Below are positions 12,067 through 25,200 of a DNA stretch of 64,000 nucleotides, piece by piece. Positions within the stretch are counted from its first letter, which is position 1, and the number at the start of each line of letters is the position of its first letter. Under the pieces are notes generated by a model. The model had not been told where the DNA came from. It worked only from the letters and a program-made list of their open reading frames with translations, and made no database searches. Made by a program: the position numbers and the translations under genes. The stretch comes from Hirudo medicinalis (lineage: Eukaryota; Annelida; Clitellata; Hirudinida; Hirudinidae). The stretch spans positions 14,356 to 78,355 of the forward strand of contig MPNW01000123.1 in NCBI GenBank assembly GCA_011800805.1, read 5' to 3'.

Positions 12067-15000
12067 ATGGCAGAATTACGATCTATTTTAGGATTAAGAA
12101 GTGATATTTTAAACAATGTCTTAATTTTGGACGAACACACGATTCTTTATCCTTTTGGAACAAGCTGTGTTCTCTATAATATTGATCAGAAACATCAAAA
12201 ATATTTGCAAGTTTTGGAAAAGAAATCAACTGCCAGCATCATCGCTATAAGTCCAAATAGGTTGAATATTTTGAAATTGTTCAAATTTTATTAAATCAAC
12301 TTCTAAAAGTATCTGCAAACTACGTGCAAAACAGGAGGTATTTAGCAGTGGCAGAAAGAGGGAATATTGATAAAGGAGAAAAGCCATCAGTGGCTTTATT
12401 TGATGTGAGCGTTCTCAGGAAAAGAAAGGTTCTATCAAATTCGGACAGCATCCAATGCAAAGAATATGTCTCTCTGTCATTTTCTTCGGACTCAAAACTT
12501 ATTGCTGCCATCCTTGGACATCCCGAGTCAACCCTTCAAATTTGGTTCTGGGAGAAATCAAGGATGAGTGCCTCCATCACGATAACAGCTTCACAACAGG
12601 TTCCTCTCCATGTCTTCCAGGTAGTGATTTCAGTGATGCCATTTAATGTCATAATGTTTTATTGGCTACTAATGTTCTTATTATTGATGATGTAGGCAAG
12701 AGTAATAATATACTGAATTATTAGAATAAAGGAAATTGTATTATATGAAGCACTGCAATTTTAAAGAATATTTAGAAGTAAATTTGCATCTAAATTCTTT
12801 TAAAGGTCTCATTCAATCCATACGACAATTCTCAGCTGAGTGTCACGTGTCAAGGCCATGTCAAATTCTTCATACATAATGATGCAGGACTCAAGCAGTT
12901 GTTGAGTCACAAGTTGGAGAATGTCAACTATTGCTGTCAGGTGTTGTGGCATATTGATTAAAATGTCACCAATTATCAAGTAATGAAAATTAATAACTGT
13001 GGCTAATTAATAACAGTGTTTGGCTCATTTCTTCAGTTACATGCCATTATAAACAGCGTGCAGGTTGGCCGAATTGGTTACGTTCCTGCATACGGCGGTA
13101 ATGGCAACAGTCGTAATGTGTCTTGTTCGAAACCCAGCCTGCACTGCCGCAAGCGCTCTTGGGAAGGAGCGCTCTATAAATGGTTGACAAGGAGCGCCTC
13201 TGACGCTCCGCATATGGTGCTATATAAATGAAGTACATTTACATTTACATTTACAGCATCATTATAAGCATCATTTTTCACTTTTTATTATTGCATTTTT
13301 TCACCTCAATTATTTGAAATTAATAACAATACTATGGAAAAATCAAGTTAAGCAAACTCAACACAGTCAAACAAAATGAAAAGCTAATGAAAATGAAAGA
13401 AGCTCTTATGCATTTGTTTCCAACTTCAGACCTGGTTGTCAGAAAGCGAGTTGGTTGTTGGTTCAGAACATGGAAAACTTGTCTTTTTTGGAGGGAAGGA
13501 ATTCAAACATGAAATGAATGCTGCAGAAATCTTGCAACGACAGAAGACAGAAAGTGGGAAAAAAGATGGAAATTTAGACACGATGTAAAAACTAATCGTC
13601 ATTAATGTATTTATTCGATAAATTTTTATTTTTCACTCAGTTCATTCAGCAGTGACTGTTGCGCTTTCACTCAAGTAATTAAATGAGCAGCTACTTTTCA
13701 ATGTTGTAATTGTGAGATTGATGAGTAAAAAGTTGTTTTAAACTCATTAATCATGAATGGTATTGTGAGTTAATGTTGCCACTGTTAAATCATGTCAGCC
13801 AGCATACTGCAGAACAAGAAAAGAATTTTTCCATCTCCAATTTGACATCTTATTCAAAAGGATTTGTATTTTGTTTTGGTCAAGAATCAGTTAATGTTTT
13901 TGAAAGAATTGAAGGCTTTAATTTCAAGAGTGTTAAAGAAATTGTGGTACAATTCTCATTACAGAAAATGTTATCAACTTGATTTAGCTTATTGTAACCT
14001 TTTGTTCAAACACAGATTCCTTACAACAAGATAAACAGCATGAGAAGGCATTTGATTAAAAGTTTGAGTTTGAGTGCCTCAGAAGAGACCATCGTTTGCT
14101 CAACTTCAAGGAATCACATATTTTCAGCTCCTCTTCAATCATCTGAGATTGACAATGTAAGAGTTTTCAATCGATCATAAATAAAAAATTATTAATTATT
14201 ATAGTTAATGTGACCATTATTGAGGTTGCAACTGTCACTGTTGATATTACTTGGAGAATATGCTTTTAACAGCCATGCATACTCAGCTTCATCCCTTTAG
14301 ATGCTGACTTTAAGATCCACTTTTTGCTCAGCCTCAGCAACTGCAAAATCAACAAAGCACTCCTGATGCTCAAGCCTATGGCATTACATAAATAAATAAA
14401 ACATTATTATTTATTTTTTTGTCAGATCGACAAATGCAACTTTGAACTCTTGTGCTATCCATTCCACTCTGATCAAGTGACTGACATTGATGTTTGTTTG
14501 AGGAAGCCCATTGTTGCTTCATGTTCATTGGATGGATTCATAAAGATTTGGAACTTTGAGGAAAAGTGAGTCAAATTCCTCTTACTGAGCTTGTGACAAG
14601 ATCTGATCAAGTCAAGATGAACAGTAAACTTAGCTGATCCAAACTTTTATGCAGAACTCTCGAATTGAGTGCTGAGTTTTTGGAAGAGGCACACAGCGTG
14701 TCTCTCCACCCACTGGGACACCACATCCTTGTCGGTTTTACAGACAAATTGAGATTTATGAGCATACTGAATGATAACTTGAGAATATTGAAAGAATTTG
14801 CTATCAAATCCTGCGACAAGGTGAGCCTCAGAAGTTATTTTGTTTAAACCATATCTATTACATATTTTGCTGTTCTAATCTCAGTCATTTAATATATTGA
14901 TTATTCACCATAATCAGAGGGTGATACAGTTTTTGAAATATAAATATTAATTTATTACTTGTTACAATGACAGTGTTGCTTCAGTAATGGAGGTCATCTT

Positions 15001-15684
15001 TTTGCTGCTATCAACGGAAACATCATATCCATATTTTCCACTACAACATTTGAAAACATTTCAAATCTGAAAGGGCACAGTGGAAAGATCAAAGGAATGA
15101 CCTGGAGCAAAGATGATATGAAGATGGTCTCGTGTAGTGCTGACGGAGCCATCTACGAATGGAATGTTAGTGTTTATATAAAAACAATTATTCACTGATT
15201 TTTCTGGTAATGGAGAAGATTGTTGCATCTCCAAGGTGATTCTACAAAATTGTTTTAATTCCACAATAAAGGCGATGACAGGCTGTCGAACAGGTGAAAT
15301 ATTTACAAAGTCATGCAGTTACAATGACGTGGCTATGTCCAATGATGGGAAGTCAGTTTATGCTGTTGGAACTGATATGATGCTGAAGGAAATTGTTGAC
15401 TCTCAAGTGAGGATTAAATTTTTATCAACCTAAGTTTACAAACTTTCAACATCTTGATGTTCTTGTGAAGATTTTGTGAGCAATATTTAGAGATATAAAT
15501 ATTTTAAAGTTACATTAACCTTATAGTAAACAGTTCATTAATAGTAAAAATGTTATCAATGTATTGTCGTTAGCATAATACTGTAATAATAATAATTGTT
15601 TATTAACATCCACCGCATAGCCAGATGATTAGGATCACGGGAGGCGGAAGCCTTGATCGTTAGACCGCTCGGGAGCACAACATA

Positions 15685-15724
<40 letters not shown>

Positions 15725-18700
15725 ATTAACATCCATTTCATAACTAGATGATTAGGACGGAATCGTAACATAATACTAGTGTAGGATTATTATTTGTCAG
15801 GTTGTGAGGACCTTGGATGTTGGTGACAAGGGCATAACTTCATTATCAGTCTCAGGGAAGTCATTGTTCATTGGTACGTCGTCGGGCCTTGTGAGGTTCT
15901 TCACATTTCCTCTTGTCAGTTCATCTGATTCCACTGACTGCCTACTTCATGTCGATGCCATTACAGGGGTATTTCTCAATGAGTTATATTTTGTTGTTGC
16001 AATTAAATGGTGAACATAAAAGCATTAACTCTGTTTACTCGGTCTAAAAGGATATTCATCTCATACCTGCCAAATGACTATTAAGTATTTCATAAACATT
16101 AAAAAAAATCAATTATTTCATTCAAAAATAGGTCCTAAATCTTTAGTCCAATAAATCTCTGCTATCAGATGAAAAAAGCTGAGTACATTCACTCAATATT
16201 TCCATTTCCACACTTCTCCAAGATATTAATGAATTTACCATGCAATAAGTTCATAATAGGTGCAAATAATTAATATGTGCAGCAAGCAATTGTGGAAAAA
16301 GAAAAAACCTCAGCAAGAAGATTTCTTTTTTAGATTAAAATGTCACATGACGAACAGTTCATAGCAACCTCCTCATCAGATGGAGGAATCGCATTTTGGA
16401 AATTGCAGAATGAATTTGCAGGCTCAAAGTTTAAGAAAGATGTCATTTACACAGATGAAATTCTCATCTCTAAAGGTGACCTCGTAGAAAAGGTTACAAA
16501 AGCTTTTTCTGATTGTTTTACATTTAAACAAAATTTAATGCAACATCTTTGTTTTAAACAAATAGAAATTAAACTATTATAAGAACTTGCAGAATCTTTC
16601 TTCATTAATCTTTATTATAAAATTATAGTTAACCTCTTCTGACACACTGAACTTACAAATCTTTGCCCATTTGCATTATCATATTTGTAATAGATAACAA
16701 ACTTATTTCCAGGATACTACCATGAGGGACCTCAAAATGAGAGTTGAAGAACTTAAACTTGAAAATGACTACCAATTGAGATTGCAAGAATCAAATTTTA
16801 AAGAGAAAATAAATGAGCTCACCGAAAAGTTTGTTGCAGAGTTGGATTCCCTGAGGAACAAAAACCAGGTTTAAATTCTTTCAGTTTATTTTTTTTCTCC
16901 TCATGCAGTCACCTAATTCACAAGTAATAAATATTACATATTTCAATTGCTTGCATATCCTAGCCAAGGTGTTTAAGGTGTAAGTTATTGTGTTTCAATA
17001 TAAAAAGTCCATTGGTATAACAACGTAAGACCAGCTAAAGAATGTGAATGGATACTTATTTGCATTAATTTGATCAAGGCACTCAAAGTTGAAAAGGATA
17101 AGATCCTAAAAAGACATGAAGAACAGATGAAAGAAATTCATTCTGGTCATTCAACACTCCTCCAAGAAATTGGTTGCTTGGAGTTTATTTTAATTTACTC
17201 TTTTCTAATTACCAAATTAATAATTTATTTTAAATAAATACACATGTGACTATTATTTAAAAAACATTATGTGCAGATTACATAAAACGGGTTGATTTTA
17301 GAATCAAAGAACAACCAGAAGTTGATGATGCAATATGAAAAATACCAAGAACTTCAAAACAAGAGCCAGAAAATGCAAGATGAATATGAAAAAAAAATGA
17401 GTGATGCAGAGGCTGAGAAAAACAGAGAAGTGGCTGAGGTCACCCAGGTTCTTGAAGGAAAGATAAGAGTTCTCAAAGAACAGATTGACCAAGTGGGTCA
17501 TAATATCAAAATTTACATAATCAAGAATTTTGTTCTTGAACATCAAACTAGTTTATAACATTTAAAATTCATAAAAATATGCAAATGTGAGTTATATCTT
17601 TCTCTGCAGATGAATAAAGAATCAAAAAGGAAAGAATGTGAAGTAGAAGAAATGATCCAACAGACTGAAGAGGATGCAGATCTTGAAATTGTTTTAACCA
17701 AAAGCCAATTTCAGAAAAAGTTGAAGGCTGAATCAGAAATGTGTGACAAGTTGAGGGGCCAGGTCGGAGTCATGAGTAAGGCATTTGTGAGTTTGAAGAA
17801 AGAGATTGAGGATGGAAAGGAAGAGGTCAGGAAAGGTAATATTGAAGTTCAAAGATTAGAGCAAACAATAACCAATTTAGAGGGAGATATTAAGGCACTA
17901 AAAAAAGAAATTCAAGAAAGAGATGATACTATCCAAAATAAGGTCTGCAATTTTCCATTTTCCTAAATGCTCAGCCTAATTTTAGTCTTAAATCAAAGGA
18001 AAAAAGAATCCATGAATTGAAAAAGGTCAATCAAGAGTTGGAAAAGTTTAAATTTGTTCTGGACTACAACCTTCATGAATTGAAAAATCAAGTTGAACCA
18101 AAAGAAAAGAAAATACTCTCCATGGAAGAACAAATAGAACAAGTACCCATTCTTTAAATAACTTTGAAACACTACTCAATATGCAATTCAATCAGCAAGT
18201 AACTCACTCATTTCACTCATTACTCAATACTCTAATTATCTTTGGTCATTCCACCAGATTGGTATGGTGAAAATATTTAAAACACACTTTTCAGCAATAA
18301 TTTTCATGAAATGCTTTATTGACAGATGGAGGAAGAATTGAATAAGCACTCTAAATTAAACTCTCAACTCGAATTGAATCTTGCCAATGCTAAACAAAAG
18401 CTCGCAGCCACTGAGAAGGCAATGCTGAAAGAAAGACACAAGGTGTCAGATTCTTCTGCACATAATGCCGTTATTGGATGTAATTTAGATTGTGCAAACA
18501 GTTCAAATAAAAATTTATTTTGCTACACATATGTAGGTATATTTAAATTTATAAATCAAATGATGGGTTATATCAAAATTTTAATTAGGTTCACTCCATG
18601 GAAATGAAGATGAAGAGGATCAAGGCTGATATTCATCATTGTGCTGGAAACATCCAAGATCCAGGACTCCTCAAATCTTCTCTTGTTGCCATTCATGCAA

Positions 18701-19423
18701 AACACATACAAGATGACATAGTTAGCTATGTCTGCATTTAAGCTGGATGTTTTACTGAATGTGTTATAATATTGCTTAAGTTGTAAATACATGATTAATT
18801 CTTTCTTTTAATATTTACTCCAAAATGTTGATGCACAGGATGAGCCTTTAGAAAATGATGAAAATAAGCAAAATGACTTTATCAGACAAAGGGAATTTTT
18901 AGAAAGATCAATGGCTTCACTTATCAAAAAGAACAAGAGGGATTCTGATTTCCAAAAGGCTGAAAACATGTGCATCTTGCAGGTTGAAAGTTTTGAAAAT
19001 ATTTTCACTAGTAAATCATTGTATACCTAGCTAAGATATTCACACTCAGCATTTCGATCAATAAAAGGTCAACATTTGTATTTTAAGCAAAATGTGAAAC
19101 TCATCAGAGAGGTGAATGAACTCCGCAATGAATTGAAGCTTGCACGATCGAAAGTAAAAAACCTTGAATCATTCAGCCCCATAAAGACATCCATCAGGGC
19201 CTCTTCATCAGCACCATTGAACAAAGCCCACCTTATAAGCAGTGACCAGGCAGATGTTAATAACTGGCCAGCTCTGAAAAGGGAGCTACAAGAAAAGAAT
19301 AAATTAGTGGAATTGCAACATGAAGAAATTTTGAAGCTAAGAAGTCTTGTCCAGGCCTTTGACCCTCCAGCAGTCCAAAAGCCATCTCCAGCTCAAAAGT
19401 TATCTCCTATCCCCATTGATTAA
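12067..19423 (+). CDS. CFAP57: Cilia- and flagella-associated protein 57 (CFAP57/WDR65)
   Basis: Twenty-one exons, 1221 aa: 12067-12260, 12335-12620, 12806-12940, 13430-13584, 13799-13946, 14016-14156, 14426-14565, 14655-14820, 14974-15165, 15272-15406, 15801-15968, 16334-16492, 16713-16868, 17079-17172, 17302-17492, 17610-17942, 17999-18142, 18326-18442, 18589-18720, 18839-18982 and 19088-19423. The N-terminal two-thirds is WD-type beta-propeller ([10 protein letters not shown] near the start, [39 protein letters not shown]). From about residue 674 the chain becomes coiled coil ([46 protein letters not shown]), as in vertebrate CFAP57. The protein is a conserved axonemal component tied to inner dynein arm assembly. 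Every exon phase agrees. Intron 3 (12941-13429) contains a SINE and intron 10 (15407-15800) a tRNA-like repeat and a TG run. Confidence 0.96.
13056..13255 (+). mobile_element. tRNA-derived SINE, copy 1
   Basis: Lies in intron 3 of CFAP57. It has a pol III-like A box (TTGGCCGAATTGG) and B box (TTGTTCGAAACCC) about 45 bp apart, a body rich in GCGCTC, and an A/T-rich tail of ACATTT repeats (about 13233-13254). Two diverged copies on the opposite strand near 29340-29480 and 42937-43062 align over the A box, B box and body, which establishes it as a repeat family. Ends are approximate. Confidence 0.85.
15600..15790. repeat. Partial tandem duplication with (TG)n and tRNA-like core
   Basis: Two related blocks share TTAA..AACATCC, AGATGATTAGGA and AACATAATACTAGTGT, separated by a perfect (TG)n run at about 15691-15721. 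The first block also contains, on the minus strand, TCCCGAGCGGTCTAACG, which resembles a tRNA/SINE A box. No good B box follows. Located in intron 10 of CFAP57. Confidence 0.7.
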
Positions 19424-20154
19424 TAATTGTTGTATCATGATCTAATGCATAATTTCATATTTTCTGATAAATGAATTACAAGCAGGAGTTGCCCTTTACC
19501 AGCAGACAATTTATGATTATTAGTGAGAATATATTAACCAGAATATGCACTTTTAAATTAAAAGTTTTAATCAACCATAACTGTTTTTATTTAAAGAAGT
19601 ACTGATGATAACATTTTTAATTCTTAACACTAGCTATTTGAGCGTGCAAATTAGAAATACCCTCAGGCCAATGACAAACTGTTTAAAATCTACGAGGTAT
19701 GGCTTATATGCGACTTACATCAAGAAATTTGATGACGGTCATAAATGTCATCAATAACGAACATTATTATATTGCAACACCAAGCATGTTTTTTTTTTAT
19801 TTAGAATTCTTTTATTTCAAAACTCTGAACGAAGAACCCATAAAACCACCAAAAAAAATTCACAAATTCAAAATATAATTCCCGTCTAGGGGATAACCGG
19901 TTACAAAATGACATAATCTCTCGGCACGTATGAAAGAGTCTTTACATAATTGATAAACTGAGAGTGAAAATGCGAAATTTTATTGCTAAAGAGCATGAGA
20001 AAATTTATGATAACAATGAAAATTGAGGAAAACATGATAAAACTAACGAATATGTGACAATGAAGGATATAGATCAACCTGGACAGTGATGTGACACAAA
20101 CCAAGGAAGGTTAGGTAAAATAGATGATACAACAGATAAAGGGGCGAGGAAATG
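19424..20154. other. Intergenic, no gene seen
   Basis: AT-rich 3' flank of CFAP57 with a T run near 19790. Its right end may include the 3' tail of the minus-strand LINE remnant that follows. Confidence 0.5.
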
Positions 20155-20395
20155 TAAATCTCAACAACTGGACAGAATGTATTTTTTAAGACGGTATTTA
20201 AATAGTGAGAAACTGTTTACAGAAGCAAGTGGTGATGGTAGAGAAGAGAACAAGAGTGGACCTTGACAACACATAGATAATTTTTTGAAGGTGGTACGGG
20301 AAAATTCAAATCTGATTGATTGGGTGATCTAAGATTGTAAGAGTGGATGTCTGAAGATTTGGAAAACATATTCTTAAAGGACGAAAGCAAGTTAT
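20155..20395 (-). mobile_element. LINE (non-LTR retrotransposon) 3'-end remnant
   Basis: On the minus strand the translation gives FKNMFSKSSDIHSYNLRS and, after a frame change, SVNSFSLFKYRLKKYILSS followed by a stop. These are the typical end of the reverse-transcriptase ORF of Jockey/CR1/RTE-type LINEs (H-x-Y-N-x-R-S and FK-x-x-LKK-x-LL). The frameshift makes it a dead fragment. Confidence 0.7.
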
Positions 20396-21242
20396 GTTCA
20401 TAATTAAATATAAAGAGGCAAGTTTGTAATTTATTAATCTGATAAATATTCAGAAATCCATTTGAAATAAAATAGTCCTTTGTATGAGCACGTGGATGGA
20501 GATGTTATTCGAACAGAGATACCATTTCAGATTTCATCGCATGATGGGGAGGCAAACCCTAGCACAATTTGGTGAGATGACTTTTTATGCTTCTCGCCAA
20601 AAGTCAGGAGGCCTCTGTTCCCCAATTACATAATTACATCTCTGCATTCAAACCCTCTACCCCGAGGATCCATGTTAGAACACTTAAATAACAAAGATCT
20701 AAACATTTTTACGAATTAAAAAAAAACCTGGATAATCTATTGAATGTAACATAAACATATGAACATATTAAGGTATTGAGGGGGTACACCGTATGAAATG
20801 GCCTCCCTGTTATAACTGTGTATGTATGACCAACTTTTTGGTAACCTGTCGGCCTTACCATTTTCTTTGTTAGTAAATTGCCATGTCCAATCTTAAATAG
20901 ATTCAAAATTCACCCAAAAAGTTAAATTAAATTTATTTTTGTCCTTATCACTCTTTCTACATTGTCGCACATTACTAAACAGGCGCGCTCTTCTTACCCC
21001 TGATCTTGGCAATGAAACAACCAAGTATTGCCCAAGTGGTGAAATTATCGTGATTCAAATTATTATCAACTGCGGGTAAGGGAGACCGGGGATGTATGTT
21101 ACAATATCATTGTCTATGGTATAAAAAAAATCCAGTAAATTAAGCATGCATTATATTATATTATTCACCTTTTAAAAAATAAACAAGTTGCTAACACGGG
21201 TCTGTAATAACACAACATAACATAACATTAATTTGTAGTGGT
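20396..21242. other. Unassigned intergenic sequence between LINE fragments
   Basis: Possibly diverged LINE or other repeat sequence. No domain is recognisable in any frame. The stretch 20750-20880 has balanced composition but no coding signal I trust. Confidence 0.4.
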
Positions 21243-21536
21243 TTAAATAGACTGTCTGTGTCTGTGTGATAAACCACTCCATTTTAATTCAAATTTCGAT
21301 AGTCCTATTTTAAATAGTTCCACCGAATATGAATTTATTGTCTCCTCATCAAGCTTGATCCACAGATTAACTACTCTCGTGCTGAAGTAATTATTCTTCA
21401 GAGTACCCGTTGCACTCCAGTACAGCTCACATTCATGCCCTCTTATGGAATTGCTTTTGATGGCCTCAAAGAAATGTTCAGGCGGTAAATCTTTTCCTGT
21501 TAATGACTCGAACGTTTCTATGAGATCACCTCTCAT
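21243..21536 (-). mobile_element. LINE reverse-transcriptase C-terminal fragment
   Basis: An open frame of 97 codons begins RGDLIETFESLTGKD and contains HFFEA, RGHECELYW, FSTRVVNLWIKLDEETINSY and FKIGLSKFE. This is the characteristic C-terminus of CR1/Jockey-type reverse transcriptases (RGDLIETFKIL, FFS-RVV-WN-LP-x-V, FK-x-x-LD). It has no upstream RT core, so it is a 5'-truncated insertion. The frame is still open, so it is younger than the fragment at 20155. Confidence 0.85.
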
Positions 21537-22431
21537 AATTTAAATGGTAATTTTCTTTTTTTTATACTAATAGAGTAAATATCATTTCATTTCTTATTTT
21601 AATTACATATCAATAAATATAATTTTATTGCACAGAATCAATTTAAATAATATTAGTTTGAAGATCTTAAAAAAGGAAAATGTTAATAGATTTGTATTTT
21701 ATTTACGCAGTTTTATTAAATTTCTTGTTAAATGAGGTCCTACTATTGGGGGCTGTTTGTTACAAACTCGCCTTAACAGTCAAATCAACTAAATCGCTGA
21801 ATTTAGCCAGGAGTGCCTACAGAAATTTCGGGCCCCTAGGCATAGATGTTATGTCAATTTGGTAATGGAAGAAATTCGATCATTTCCGATAGCTGAACCA
21901 AGAGAAGCAAATAGAAACAATGATGATAATGATTCATTCACTAATTGCATAGCTAAGATATTCTTGTGAAAACGTATTAATCTTTTGCTATCTACATTTA
22001 TCTATTATATAAGAACGGAAATGTTGAAACAATAGTCTATAAATACGTAATGGACGTTATCGCATAATACTAAAAAAACAAAAGTTTTTTCGGTCTCATC
22101 TCGTTATGATTAATGCAATTGAGACTGGACATAAATTACTAATACACCCAAAATAAATTATGCGGGCACTAGTGGCTTGTTTGATAATAATAGAGTAGAT
22201 TGTCCATGGTTATGACTTTAATCACTCCTATTGAGAAATTTTAAATCTTAAAATTTTATATTTAAACAGTTTTAAAATAATATAAACATTTTAACCTAAT
22301 AAACTAACTTTCGATCTTCATTAAGACCCATTAGTTAAACACTTTTATTATCGCCATTCTTGGTTGATGACTTGCGTATTGTAGGACAATTCGGCTTTGT
22401 TTACATTCGGGAGTTTGCTTTTTGTGCTAAA
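21537..22431. other. Intergenic and PSMD7 5' flank
   Basis: AT-rich. The last 80 bp before the PSMD7 ATG are in frame with it, but the nearest upstream in-frame start is a TTG, so ATG 22432 is used. No other gene seen. Confidence 0.5.
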
Positions 22432-24284
22432 ATGTCACCCAGCGATCCGAGTAAAATATCTCGAGTTGTGGTTCATCCGCTCGTTTTATTGAGCGTTGTG
22501 GATCATTTTAATCGTATGGGAAATATTGGTAACTCCAAAAGAGTCGTTGGGGTTTTGTTGGGAGCCAATAGACAGGGAGTGCTTGATGTTTCTAATAGTT
22601 TTGCAGGTAATAAGTGAAATCTTGAATTGAACCATTCATATGGCTTGAATGATGGTGTATTTGTTTATTTTGTAAAGTGCCCTTTGATGAAGATACAAAA
22701 GAAAATGATGTTTGGTTTCTTGACCATGATTATCTTGAGAACATGTACAGTATGTTCAAAAAAGTAAATGGTAAGTGCATTCAAAAAATACTATATGTTG
22801 TAACAAACTTTTTGAGAAATGACTTATGTGTCAAATTGGCATTAACAATTTAAACTGAAAAGAGTTAGAAGTTAGAAGTTAAAAAAGTTAGAAGTGAATA
22901 ACTTCATGATTTTTTAAAATTCAGCAAGAGAGAAAATTATTGGCTGGTACCACACTGGTCCAAAATTACAGCAGAATGATGTCATAATAAATGAACTCAT
23001 TAGGAAATATGTACCCAACTCAGTAAGGCTTTATTAAAATTATTGATTTATGCTGCACTTGTTTGAAGCAAACAAGATATTAATGGTTGATGATTCCTCC
23101 AATAGATTCTGGTAATCATTGATGCTGTGCCTAACAACTTGGGCCTGCCCACTGAGGCCTACTATGCTGTTGAAGAAGTTCATGATGTAAGTTGTTCATT
23201 TTCACTGTAAATTGATGATTAGATAATTTATTTGAAAAGCTCATTTAATAAATAATTTATAATTACATTTTTGCAAGGATGGAACTCCTGCCACAAAAAC
23301 CTTTGAACATATTCCAAGTGAAATTGGTGCTGAAGAGGCAGAAGAAGTTGGAGTGGAGCACCTCTTGAGGTCCTTTTTTTTTTACTTTGATTTGAGACTG
23401 GTTCTCAAATGTATCACATATTTTTCCATGACAATCATTGATTTGGTTGGAGTTATATTTGTTTTTGCTGCTTCTTGATTCTATTATACATATTGCAGTT
23501 TATCAATATTTGAACTAGCTGGTTTTTTCAAATTTTATTTTTATGCTCAGTATCAACAGTGCTTAATATTTCATGCAGAGATATAAAGGACACCTCTATA
23601 GGAACACTTTCTCAGAGAATCACTAACCAGTTGATGGGTTTGAAGGGGCTTGTTTCTCAGTTGAAGGAGATCCACTCTTACCTGGATAATGTTGCCAATG
23701 GTCGCCTGCCAATCAACCATCAAATCATCTACATGCTACAGGATGTCTTCAATCTCTTGCCTGATGTAAATCTCCAGGTAAAATTTACTACTAGTTTATG
23801 TTTGCATTGAATGTGTGTAAGTGATATTATATCAGAATGTTTAATTCTACAGTTTGCTGCTTTTCATTATGTTACTTTTTATCTGCTAGTGATCAGCTCC
23901 TTCTATTTGCAAAATGAGAATTAGTTTTGGCACAATTTCTTTGCAGTCTTTTGTCAGATCAGTTTTTGTGACAACAAATGATCAGCTTCTGGTGGTGTAC
24001 ATCTCAGCTCTGATTAGATCTGTTATTGCTCTACATAACCTCATCAACAACAAGGTTAGTTTGTGCATTAAATGTCCATTAGTCATACGCTAATTTTATA
24101 TATCAAATCGTGATAGGTACAGAATCGTGACAGTGAGAAAGGTGAGGGATCCAAGGATGCAAAAGAAAAGAAAAAAGAAGATGAAAAATCAGGAAGCAAG
24201 GACAAATCTCTGAGCAAGACTGATGACAAAAGTGATAAGAAGGACAGCAAAGACTCCAAGAAAGACACTGATAAAAAGAAATAA
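22432..24284 (+). CDS. PSMD7: 26S proteasome regulatory subunit PSMD7/Rpn8
   Basis: Eight exons: 22432-22606, 22678-22770, 22925-23022, 23106-23186, 23278-23369, 23579-23777, 23947-24054 and 24117-24284, giving 337 aa (human about 324). The N-terminal MPN domain has [62 protein letters not shown] and [20 protein letters not shown]. The [10 protein letters not shown] segment shows the catalytic JAMM zinc residues are absent, as expected for Rpn8, which partners the active Rpn11. The C-terminal half supplies helices for the lid helix bundle. The tail is a Lys/Asp/Ser-rich extension ending DTDKKK, in line with the KEKK tails of metazoan orthologs but somewhat longer. The start is ATG 22432 (MSPSDPSK). 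Confidence 0.97.
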
Positions 24285-24654
24285 AAACCACCACAAACTA
24301 TTACCAGTTTACATAGGCACACTTTACGCGCTCTTATTTAGAAAATATGTTGATTTTGGACAACGAATGAATATTCGCCTGTGAGTCATGTGTGTTGAGT
24401 GGCCGTTTATTGTTAGTTGGGAGTGTTTTCCTTAGAGCCAATTCCAAAAATCATTAATAAATGTGGAGCGTTATAATCGGGTGGAGAAGTCGGAGAGGAA
24501 TTGCGCATGGGGTACGTTCGCCTTTTACTGCATTTCTGTGCGACGTAAGAACGGTGGGGCACGATGTTCGTAAATAATTTAGAGTTTGTAGTAAAGTATA
24601 AAATCGTCTCGTTTTACGTCATTTGTTGTTTGTATAATTACTGTTATCGGCAGC

Positions 24655-24660
24655 AATAAA
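24655..24660 (+). promoter_or_regulatory. Probable PSMD7 polyadenylation signal
   Basis: First AATAAA downstream of the PSMD7 stop codon, about 370 bp into the 3' flank and followed by T/G-rich sequence. Confidence 0.5.
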
Positions 24661-25200
24661 GTTGGAACTTTAAAAATTATTTTATGTTTTTAATATAATA
24701 TGTTTATTAAAAGCAGTTATATGTTTTACAAATAAATTTTAGGTTAAATGCTAAACTATTTTTTTAAGATAACACATTACCATTGCGCATGTCTTTGCTC
24801 ATGCTCAGCGCTGCTTGTAAACAATTGAGCAAAAAAGAGGGAGATAAACTTTCAAAATTGTGTTTTCTACTTTTCTTCGTTAAAATTTAATTTCTTAGTT
24901 GCTTGGTTCTTAAATCAATTTGCTTTTGGATCGCTTTTTAATTCGTACATGACTTTCTGACTGGTCCTGGATTGGATTGCTAGAATTTGTGAGTGCCCGA
25001 TAATTTTTAATTTATAAAATTAGATTTGGCTATTGTTCGTAGAAGTGGAAATGTTTATTATATTATTTTCGCTGTTTGGAGTTGTCTTTACATAAAGTTG
25101 AATTGGAAATGATGACATGATCACTTATCCCACCTAAGTGTTTTGAATATATATATTCCTCCACTACATCTGTAAAATAATCCTCTCCCTACTACAGACT
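24661..25200. other. 5' flank and likely noncoding first exon of the MBT gene
   Basis: A good donor (GTGAGT, at 24989) follows a GC-richer patch. A 3' splice-like CTACTACAG lies just before the ATG at 25201. A noncoding first exon ending near 24988 is therefore likely. This is inference from splice signals only. Confidence 0.4.
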
